Of a DNA stretch of 64,000 nucleotides, positions 57,364-64,000 are shown piece after piece (the stretch's first letter is position 1; each line of letters opens with the position of its first letter). The DNA lies in the NCBI RefSeq assembly GCF_025195095.1, contig NZ_JANAVZ010000002.1, positions 434,001 through 498,000 on the forward strand, in the 5' to 3' direction. Position numbers and translations under genes: made by a program. This DNA comes from Paracoccus maritimus. Lineage in GTDB: Bacteria; Pseudomonadota; Alphaproteobacteria; Rhodobacterales; Rhodobacteraceae. The notes beneath the pieces are model-generated. The model saw nothing but the letters and a program-made list of their open reading frames with translations. It did no database searches and was not told where the DNA came from.

Positions 57364-57457
57364 GAGAGGTTGGCGCGGGCAAGCGCCTCGCCAACCCGGT
57401 CAGGTCCGGAAGGAAGCAGCCGCAACGAGCCCCGCTTGGGTCGCTGTCCAGCCTCTC
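57364..57457 (+). ncRNA. ffs: Signal recognition particle RNA, small (4.5S) type
   Basis: The conserved domain IV core GGTCAGGTCCGGAAGGAAGC at 57398-57417, and the following AGCC, is the Ffh-binding loop of bacterial SRP RNA. The outer helix pairs GAGAGGTTGG (57364-57373) with CCAGCCTCTC (57448-57457) with one wobble. The transcript is probably a few bases longer at both ends, about 97-100 nt. It targets ribosomes making membrane proteins to FtsY. It lies between two convergent protein genes. Confidence 0.92.
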
Positions 57458-57525
57458 ACCCAGTCTTCCCAGATCATTCTGTCCTGATCCGCTCTGCCCG
57501 GATCGCGGTCGCGCGATGCTGCGGC

Positions 57526-59106
57526 TTACAGCACCACGATCCGTGTGGCCGGGATCAGGTCATGGTCGCGATGGGCGGCGATCAGAATGGCGGCCTGCGG
57601 CAGCCATTCGCGGATCCCGCGCATCATCGCGGCGGCGGTCGGTGCATCCAACCCTTCCGTCGGCTCGTCCAGAAGCAAGATGTCTGGGTGGCGGATCAAT
57701 GTGCGAGCCAGCGCCAGGCGGCGGCTCTGACCTCCGGACAGGCCGGCACCACCCTCACCCAGGCGGGTATCCAGCGGCAGATCCAGCGCGCAGGCGGCCA
57801 GCACATCGCGCATCGGGCCATCATCGGCATCGGGGCTGGCCAGCTTCAGCGTGTCGCGAACGGTGCCCGCGATCAACGCCGGTCGCTGCGTTAGATAGCC
57901 GACCCGACCGCCCGCACGAACCCTGCCCGACACTGCCGGAACGAGGCCCGCGACGGTATTCAGGACAGCCGTTTTTCCACGTCCGCTTGGACCGGTCAAC
58001 GCAACGGTCTCACCTGGCAGAATGGTCAGATCCAGATTCGCAACCACCGGTTGTCGTCCCGGCAACGGGGCGACAGAAAGCCCGCACAGCTGCAGTCCCG
58101 GTGCAGTTTCGGAGGCAGAAATTTGGATCGTGGGGGGCGTTTCCAACGCTGCGACGACCCGACCCGCAGCGTCGCGCATGCGCCCCAGTTCGGCTGCGCC
58201 GCGTTGCAGTGCGGCAGTCAGTTCCGCCATCGCAAGCGTGGCCAGAACCGCAAGCGCCGCCTGAGCCGGTCCGATCCGACCGTCCAGCACATGCTGCCCG
58301 GCCAGGATCAGAGTCCCGGACAGGGCCACGGCAGCCATAACCTGCAACATCGCCGCCGCGCGCCATTCGGCGCGGGATTGCTGCAGCGCGTCGCGACGCG
58401 CCGCGCGGTCCTGGTCCAGCAAGGCCTGGCGGGATTCAAGCAGCCTGCCGGCCACCACCAGTTGCGCGCGTCCACGCAGATGGGCGATCACGCCAGCCCT
58501 CAGGGCCTGCTGCCGCATTTCGGCCCGCGACCCTGGTATGAACGCCGCGCGGCCAGCCAGAACCAAGACGCCGCCGCCGCCAAGCACCGTCACCCCGACC
58601 GCCCACAGTGCCACGACGGGCGCGACCAGATACCACAGCCCAATCAGCGTCGCGATCGAGGCGATCAGACCCGCCAGCGCGGGAAATATCAGCCGGATCG
58701 CCAGCCCGTCCAGCGCATCGATATCGGCCGTCAGCCGGTTCAGCGCGCCGCCTGCGCGCAGCCGCGACAAAGTCGCGAAATCGGCAGCGGAAACGCCTGC
58801 CAGCAACCGGACCCGCAGGCTTGCCAGCGCCTTAAGCGTGGCATCATGGGTCAGCAGACGTTCGCCATAGCGGGCGGCCGTCCGCGCAATGGCCAAAAAT
58901 CGCACCCCGGCGGAGGGGCGAAAAACGTCGAACACGGTGCCCAGCCCGGCAAGTCCGGCAACCCCCGCCGCAACAATGAACCATCCCGACAGTGCCAGAA
59001 GCCCGATCCCGAACAGCGAAACCACCACCGTCAACGCCAATCCGCGACGCATCGCCGCGCCGCGATCGCGCCAGATCAGGCGCAGGATATGCCAAAGAGA
59101 CCTCAT
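57526..59106 (-). CDS. cydC: Thiol-exporting ABC transporter, CydC subunit
   Basis: With CydD exports cysteine and glutathione to the periplasm, needed for cytochrome bd and c assembly. The 526-residue protein has six membrane spans (LTVVVSLFGIGLLALSGWFIV near the N-terminus) and a C-terminal ATPase with Walker A ALTGPSGRGKTAVL, signature GLSGGQSRRLALART and Walker B DILLLDEPTEGLD. Its start overlaps the cydD stop by ATGA. cydAB does not follow; the SRP RNA and a convergent gene do. Confidence 0.92.
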   Translation of the reverse strand: MRSLWHILRLIWRDRGAAMRRGLALTVVVSLFGIGLLALSGWFIVAAGVAGLAGLGTVFDVFRPSAGVRFLAIARTAARYGERLLTHDATLKALASLRVRLLAGVSAADFATLSRLRAGGALNRLTADIDALDGLAIRLIFPALAGLIASIATLIGLWYLVAPVVALWAVGVTVLGGGGVLVLAGRAAFIPGSRAEMRQQALRAGVIAHLRGRAQLVVAGRLLESRQALLDQDRAARRDALQQSRAEWRAAAMLQVMAAVALSGTLILAGQHVLDGRIGPAQAALAVLATLAMAELTAALQRGAAELGRMRDAAGRVVAALETPPTIQISASETAPGLQLCGLSVAPLPGRQPVVANLDLTILPGETVALTGPSGRGKTAVLNTVAGLVPAVSGRVRAGGRVGYLTQRPALIAGTVRDTLKLASPDADDGPMRDVLAACALDLPLDTRLGEGGAGLSGGQSRRLALARTLIRHPDILLLDEPTEGLDAPTAAAMMRGIREWLPQAAILIAAHRDHDLIPATRIVVL

Positions 59107-60740
59107 GGTCCGACCTCGATCCGGCGAGGAAGGGCCGCGATCAGGCGCGGATCGTGGGTGGCGGCGATCAGCGTCGCACCGCGACGATGCAGGCCCAGCA
59201 ACCCCTCAATCACCTCGGCCGCGGTCTGCTCATCCAGATCGGCTGTCGGCTCGTCCGCCAGAATTACCGCCGGCTGGCGCAGCGCGGCGCGCGCGATGGT
59301 CAGCCGCCGCGCCTCGCCCCCCGACACACCTGCGCCTTCCTCGCCCAGTCGCGTCTGCAATCCGTCCGGCAATCGCGCGACCACCGCCGAGGCGCGCGCA
59401 AGCTGGATGGCGGCGGCAATTTCCTTGTCGCTTGCCTCGGGCGCCAGATTCTCGCGCAGCGTTGCATCCAGAAAATGAATCTTCTGCGGGATCAGCGCCA
59501 GCCCGGCGCGCCATGCGTCGGCCGTCTTGTCATCCAGAACCGCGCCGCCGATCCGCACCGCTCCGCCCGACGGGATCAGCCCGGCCAATGCCAACAGGAG
59601 GCTGGACTTGCCGCCCCCCGAAACGCCGGTCAGCGCCACCGCCTCGCCCGGCGCGATATCCAGATCCGGCATATCCCTGCCCCGCAGCACCATGCCGCGC
59701 ACGGCGATTGGGCCGACGCGCGCCGCGTCCGGACGGCCCTGTCCGATGATCTGTGGATCGGCAGCCGCCTGATCGGCCAGCAGATCCCGCGCGACCGACT
59801 GAGCCGCGACCCGGTCATGCCAGGCGGCCGCTATGTCGCGCAAAGGCTGAAAGAACGCCGGTGCCATCAGCAGCAGAAAGATCCCCTCGCCGATGGTAAT
59901 GGCGTCACCCCATGTGCCAAAGCCAAGCTGCCCCAGCAGCGAAAAGCCGACAAACACCGCCATCATTGCCACACCAAGCGCGGCGAACAATTCCAGCACC
60001 GCGCTGGACAGGAACGCGATCCGCAACACCTCGAGCGTGCGGCGGCGAAGGTGATCGGCGCGGCGTTCGAAATCCGCCAGCATCGTGTCGCGCGCGTCCA
60101 GCAGACGAATGTCGATCAGCGCCGCAAGCCTGTCGATCAGCATCGCGTTAAGGCCGGCGATCTCATCCATCTGGCGGGCGGATGCATCACGCGCGGCCAG
60201 TCCGATCAGCGCCATGAAGATCGGGATCAACGGACCGCTGATCGCAAGGATCAACCCTGCCGCCCACGACACGGCGAAGCTGATCAAAAGGATCAGCAGA
60301 GGAACGGCCGCGACGCGCGCCTGTGCGGGATGCCAGCGCAGAAGATATGGCCGCAGCATCGCCAGCTTGTCCACGATCAGCGCGGCGGTGGCGGCGGAAG
60401 ACGGTGCCGAAGCCTCGGGCGCGCGGCGGTCCGCACGCGTCAGACAATCGAGGCGCGCGGCCCCGATGACCGCGTCCGCGGCAGCCTCGGACTGTGCCGC
60501 GCCGAACAGTGCCAACCCCGCGCGCGCAAGGCCCAGCCCGGCGACGCCAAGACCCATCAATGTCAGCGGCAGCGGCTGCCCGGTGGCCAGTCCGGCCAGA
60601 CCCCATGCCAGCAACGCCGCCTGCAGCACCCACAATGTCTCGGCCACCACCGCGGCAATCGCCGCCCGCTTCAGGCGTTGGCGCTGAGGCGCTGTCAGCG
60701 CCGAGAGACGTGCGGCGATTTCGGCATGCGTCGGGACCAT
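59103..60740 (-). CDS. cydD: Thiol-exporting ABC transporter, CydD subunit
   Basis: The 545-residue partner of CydC: a membrane domain with six spans, including the FFQPLRDIAAAWHDRVAAQ stretch typical of CydD at the last loop, then ATPase motifs Walker A ALTGVSGGGKSSLLL, signature GVSGGEARRLTIARAA and Walker B VILADEPTADLD. I chose ATG 60740 (MVPTHAEIAARL); an in-frame start at 60797 would overlap the sulP gene. The gene follows sulP by 31 bp and is coupled to cydC. Confidence 0.92.
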   Translation of the reverse strand: MVPTHAEIAARLSALTAPQRQRLKRAAIAAVVAETLWVLQAALLAWGLAGLATGQPLPLTLMGLGVAGLGLARAGLALFGAAQSEAAADAVIGAARLDCLTRADRRAPEASAPSSAATAALIVDKLAMLRPYLLRWHPAQARVAAVPLLILLISFAVSWAAGLILAISGPLIPIFMALIGLAARDASARQMDEIAGLNAMLIDRLAALIDIRLLDARDTMLADFERRADHLRRRTLEVLRIAFLSSAVLELFAALGVAMMAVFVGFSLLGQLGFGTWGDAITIGEGIFLLLMAPAFFQPLRDIAAAWHDRVAAQSVARDLLADQAAADPQIIGQGRPDAARVGPIAVRGMVLRGRDMPDLDIAPGEAVALTGVSGGGKSSLLLALAGLIPSGGAVRIGGAVLDDKTADAWRAGLALIPQKIHFLDATLRENLAPEASDKEIAAAIQLARASAVVARLPDGLQTRLGEEGAGVSGGEARRLTIARAALRQPAVILADEPTADLDEQTAAEVIEGLLGLHRRGATLIAATHDPRLIAALPRRIEVGP

Positions 60741-60771
60741 GACCCCTGTGTTGCCCCGTCCATCGGGCGCG

Positions 60772-62529
60772 TCAATGCGCCGCCGCGTCGCGGACACCCG
60801 GCGCGCCCCCCTTGCAGACCGACGGCGTCAGGGCTTCGACCGCGTCCCATTGCGACAGGAAGACCTGCCCGGTCAGGTGATCCAGCAGGTGGCTGCGCCG
60901 CAGCCGGTCCATCACCGGCCCCTTCACCTCGGACAAATGCAGCTGAACACCCATGTCGCGCAGACGCTCGTTCAGCGCCTCCAGCGTTTCCAGGGCGGAC
61001 AGATCAACCGCGTTTACAGCCGGAAACATCAGCACCACGTTCCGGATCTCCGTATCCCCAGTGACGCGATCCAGCACCTTGTCCTCGAGATAGCGCGCAT
61101 TGGCAAAATACAGGCTTTCATCGACGCGCATCGTCAGCAGCGCGGGATCGGTATGCACGTCATGGCGACGGATGTTGCGGAAATGCTGAGTTCCGGGGAC
61201 CAGGCCGACCTCGGCGATATGCGGCCGCGAGGTGTGATAGAGATGCAGCAGGATCGAAAGAATGACGCCCGCCGACACGCCGGTTTCCACGCCGAATATC
61301 AGGGTCAGCAGGATCGTTCCCGCCACGGCGGAAAAATCGGCGCGGCTATAGGCCCAAGCGTGGCGCAGAATGCCGAAATCCACCAGCGACAGCACCGCCA
61401 CGATGATGGTCGCGGCCAGCGTGGCGTTCGGCAGGTAATAGACCAGCGGCGTCAGGGCGATCGCGGCGATGGCCAGACCAAGCGCGGTAAAGGCACCTGC
61501 CGCGGGCGTTTCGGCCCCTGCATCGAAGTTCACGACCGAACGCGCGAACCCGCCCGTCACCGGATAGCCTCCGGTGAATCCCGCGCCGATATTGGCCATC
61601 CCAAGGCCGATCAGTTCCTGATCCGGATTGATGCGCTGACGTCTTTTGGCCGCCAGTGTCTGGGCGACGCTGATCGATTCCACGAAACCGATGATCGAGA
61701 TCAGGATCGCCGGCACCACCAGCTGGCGCAGCAGTTCGGGCGACAGATCCGGCATGGTCAGCGGCGGCAGGCTTTGCGGCACGCTGCCGACGATGCTGAC
61801 GCCACGCCCGTCCAGCCCAAGCACCCAGACCGCCAGCGTCGTGACGACAACCGCAGCAACCGGCCCCGCGCGCGTGGCGATGGTCGCCATGCCGTCCGAC
61901 AGCCCGGCCCTTCTCAGCGCCGGTTTCAGCCCCTTTCGGACCCAGAACAGGAATCCCGTCGCAGCCACCCCGATCACCAGGGTGATCAGGTTCGTCTGCC
62001 CCAGATTCTCGATAAGCGAGGCGATCATTTCGGGCAGGTTGTCCCCGGACGCCTTCACCCCGAGGATATGTTTCAACTGGCTGGTCGCGATCAGGATGCC
62101 CGATGCGGTGATGAACCCTGCGATGACGGGATGGGACAGGAAATTGGCAATGAACCCCAGCCGGAACAACCCCAGCGCCAACAGGAAAAGCCCCGACAGC
62201 AACGCCAGCGTCAGGGCGGCAGCGGCATAACCTGCCGTGCCGCTTTGCGCGATCTGGCCGACCGCCGCAGCCGTCATCAGTGACACGACCGCCACCGGTC
62301 CGACCGCCAGGGCCCGCGAGGTTCCGAAGATCGCATACAGGATGATCGGCAGGATCGACGCATAGATCCCGGCCTCGGGCGGCAGCCCCGCCAGCATCGC
62401 ATAGGCCAGCGATTGCGGAATCAGCATGATCGTGACGATCACCGCCGCGATCAGGTCGTTCTGCAACGCACCGCGATCATACTGCCGACCCCAGTCCAGG
62501 ATCGGCAGAAAGCGGGCCATTCGTTTCAT
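60772..62529 (-). CDS. SulP family anion transporter with STAS domain
   Basis: The 585-residue protein has the SulP membrane core of about 12-14 spans (LIAAVIVTIMLIPQSLAYAMLAG at the first pair, GPVAVVSLMTAA, LGMANIGAGFTGGYPVTGGFARS) and a cytoplasmic STAS domain in the last 120 residues (RNVVLMFPAVNAVDLSALETLEAL). Substrate may be sulfate, bicarbonate or another anion; the neighbouring sulfide oxidoreductase fits a sulfur compound. AAAGGGACC lies before the ATG at 62529, which I chose over an upstream in-frame one. It is 29 bp after the SQR-fusion stop. Confidence 0.9.
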   Translation of the reverse strand: MKRMARFLPILDWGRQYDRGALQNDLIAAVIVTIMLIPQSLAYAMLAGLPPEAGIYASILPIILYAIFGTSRALAVGPVAVVSLMTAAAVGQIAQSGTAGYAAAALTLALLSGLFLLALGLFRLGFIANFLSHPVIAGFITASGILIATSQLKHILGVKASGDNLPEMIASLIENLGQTNLITLVIGVAATGFLFWVRKGLKPALRRAGLSDGMATIATRAGPVAAVVVTTLAVWVLGLDGRGVSIVGSVPQSLPPLTMPDLSPELLRQLVVPAILISIIGFVESISVAQTLAAKRRQRINPDQELIGLGMANIGAGFTGGYPVTGGFARSVVNFDAGAETPAAGAFTALGLAIAAIALTPLVYYLPNATLAATIIVAVLSLVDFGILRHAWAYSRADFSAVAGTILLTLIFGVETGVSAGVILSILLHLYHTSRPHIAEVGLVPGTQHFRNIRRHDVHTDPALLTMRVDESLYFANARYLEDKVLDRVTGDTEIRNVVLMFPAVNAVDLSALETLEALNERLRDMGVQLHLSEVKGPVMDRLRRSHLLDHLTGQVFLSQWDAVEALTPSVCKGGAPGVRDAAAH

Positions 62530-62558
62530 CTTGGTCCCTTTCGTCTGGAACGCCTGCC

Positions 62559-64000
62559 CTAGGCGTCCACGGCCAGCTTTTCGGGCTTGGCCATCCATTC
62601 ATGGCCCTTCAGCATTCCGCGCCAATAGATCGGCGGCAGGATGCGTTCCTTCAGAAGCCACGCTGTCCGGGTCGGCCTTGTGCCGTCCACCAGCCACTTC
62701 GGGAATGATGGCAGCAGCTTGCCGCCATAGCCGAATTCGGCCAGCACGATCTTGCCGCGCTCGACCGTCAGCGGGCAGGATCCATAGCCGTCATATTGCG
62801 CCGTTGCCGAACGCCCGGCGATGTCGGCCGCGATATTTTCGGCGACGACCGGCGCCTGCTTGCGCGCCGCCGCCGCCGTCTTGGCGTTCGGCGCGTTCAT
62901 CACATCACCCAGCGACCAGATATTGTCCCATTGCTTGTGACGCAGCGTGGCCTGATCGACATCCACCCAGCCAGCCTGATCAGCCAACGCCGAGACGCGG
63001 ATGAAATCGGGCGCCGTCTGTGGGGGGCAGACATGGATCATGTCGAAATCCATCTCTACGGTGCTGGGTTCTGTGTCCGGGGCCTTCACCTCGAACGTGG
63101 CGCGCCTGCCCGGACCGTCGATCGCGATCAGGTTGTGAAAGAAGTCCAGCGACGCGTCGTATTTCCGGACATACTCCATCAGTGCCGGGACATATTCCTT
63201 GACCCCGAACAGCACGCCTCCGGCATTGCAGAAATGCACGTCGATATCCTTCAGCGCGCCTGCCCTGTGCCAGGCGTCGCAGGACAGATACATGGCCTTC
63301 TGCGGCGCGCCTGCGCATTTGATCGGCATCGGCGGCTGCGTGAAAATCGCCCGTCCCCGCCGGGTTTTCTGCACCAGCTCCCATGTGTAGGGAGCCAGAT
63401 CATAGCGATAGTTCGAAGTGACGCCGTTGCGACCCAGCGTCTCGACCAGACCCTCGACCTTGTGCCAGTCCAGTTTCAATCCCGGACAGACGACCAGCCT
63501 GCGGTATTTCACGACCCGGCACCCATCCAGCAGCACGGCGCTGTCCTTGGGCTCGAACGCCGCGACGGCGGCCTTGATCCAGCGCACCCCCTTGGGGATA
63601 AGCCCGCCCATCACCTTGGCGGTTTCCTGAGGTTGGAAGACCCCGCCACCGACCATGGTCCAGCCCGGCTGATAGTAATGCACGTCGGCCGGTTCGATGA
63701 TCGCGATGGATTGGTCCTTCACCCGCCCCAAGAGGCTGGCAGCGACCGCGATACCCGCAGCGCCGCCGCCCACGATGACGATGTCGAAACTGGCGTCGCC
63801 GGTGTCGGTCGGCGTGCGGCCGCCATTGACGATGCGCCGCACGACGCCGCCGATGTCGTGGCCTGCGCCCTTTGCAGCGGCAAGAAGATCGGCCGGCTGC
63901 CGGCGGCCGGCCTGTGAAAGCGCCCACAGCGTCGCGCTGCGCATCCCGCTGCGGCAATAGGCCAGCACCGGACCGGGCATTTCGTCCAGCGCAGATCCGA
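62559..64000 (-). CDS. Protein tyrosine phosphatase-like / sulfide:quinone oxidoreductase fusion (5' end outside)
   Basis: The frame is open to the right edge, so about 480 residues of a longer protein are seen. The first part (GSALDEMPGPVLAYCRSGMRSATLWALSQ) holds the C-x5-R loop CRSGMRS of the phosphatase/rhodanese-like domain found in Blh-type proteins. From about residue 65 it becomes a flavoprotein (FDIVIVGGGAAGIAVAASLLG) of the sulfide:quinone oxidoreductase family, with the two SQR cysteines in VVCPGLK and HVCPPQTAP and the end GKIVLAEFGYGGKLLPSFP. It oxidises sulfide or polysulfide into the quinone pool. Sits first in an operon with sulP and cydDC; sensor and start lie outside. Confidence 0.88.
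   Translation of the reverse strand, partial: GSALDEMPGPVLAYCRSGMRSATLWALSQAGRRQPADLLAAAKGAGHDIGGVVRRIVNGGRTPTDTGDASFDIVIVGGGAAGIAVAASLLGRVKDQSIAIIEPADVHYYQPGWTMVGGGVFQPQETAKVMGGLIPKGVRWIKAAVAAFEPKDSAVLLDGCRVVKYRRLVVCPGLKLDWHKVEGLVETLGRNGVTSNYRYDLAPYTWELVQKTRRGRAIFTQPPMPIKCAGAPQKAMYLSCDAWHRAGALKDIDVHFCNAGGVLFGVKEYVPALMEYVRKYDASLDFFHNLIAIDGPGRRATFEVKAPDTEPSTVEMDFDMIHVCPPQTAPDFIRVSALADQAGWVDVDQATLRHKQWDNIWSLGDVMNAPNAKTAAAARKQAPVVAENIAADIAGRSATAQYDGYGSCPLTVERGKIVLAEFGYGGKLLPSFPKWLVDGTRPTRTAWLLKERILPPIYWRGMLKGHEWMAKPEKLAVDA

Overview
The window is GC-rich chromosomal DNA (about 63% G+C by eye) from an alphaproteobacterium of the order Rhodobacterales, most probably Paracoccus or a close relative. 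The evidence is a neighbouring sciP and ctrA pair, a TrmFO plus GluQRS pair, a type B PutA without an N-terminal DNA-binding domain, and a membrane-anchored cytochrome c552 (CycM) divergent from pheA. That cytochrome resembles, from memory, the Paracoccus denitrificans protein very closely. Genes are tightly packed and many overlap by ATGA or TGATG, so translational coupling is the rule.

Layout. 1-16 kb is core housekeeping: dnaG (5' part), a TetR regulator, an FMN-dependent lactate-type dehydrogenase, a membrane acyltransferase, ribosomal protein L25, trmFO-gluQRS, hisI, an IscU-like scaffold, a 36-residue membrane peptide, ligA-recG, the cell-cycle pair sciP-ctrA, mnmA, sufE and tRNA-Ser(UGA). 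16.5-20.2 kb is a three-subunit molybdenum aldehyde oxidoreductase of the PaoABC type. 20.3-23.6 kb is a Ku-LigD end-joining operon. 23.6-28.4 kb is an accessory, partly decayed stretch: an unknown membrane-anchored protein, a solute-binding-like lipoprotein coupled to a CDF cation transporter, a serine-recombinase remnant, an SH3 lipoprotein and a multiply broken MetX-like hydrolase. 28.5-35 kb carries a GH1 beta-glucosidase, a GMC oxidoreductase and putA.

35.1-40.7 kb is a plus-strand run of seven genes, mostly overlapping, joining a 54-residue membrane protein, a CoxE-like VWA protein, a DedA protein, an M48 protease, a membrane alpha/beta hydrolase, a cytochrome P450 and a YjbR-type protein. 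From 53.6 down to 40.7 kb the minus strand carries cycM, the yejABEF peptide importer, a glycosyltransferase, cysS, a squalene/phytoene-synthase-like protein and a spermidine/putrescine-type ABC transporter with no binding-protein gene beside it. 53.7-64 kb holds pheA, an SRPBCC protein, a 5'-nucleotidase-family enzyme, the SRP RNA and a minus-strand sulfide/redox group: phosphatase-SQR fusion (5' end cut by the window), SulP transporter, cydD and cydC.

No prophage, CRISPR array, intact insertion sequence or rRNA was seen. The least explained parts are the 35-40.7 kb coupled operon, the binding-protein-like lipoprotein plus CDF pair, the small membrane peptide after recG, and the CtrA-box-like sites upstream of both sciP and ctrA.
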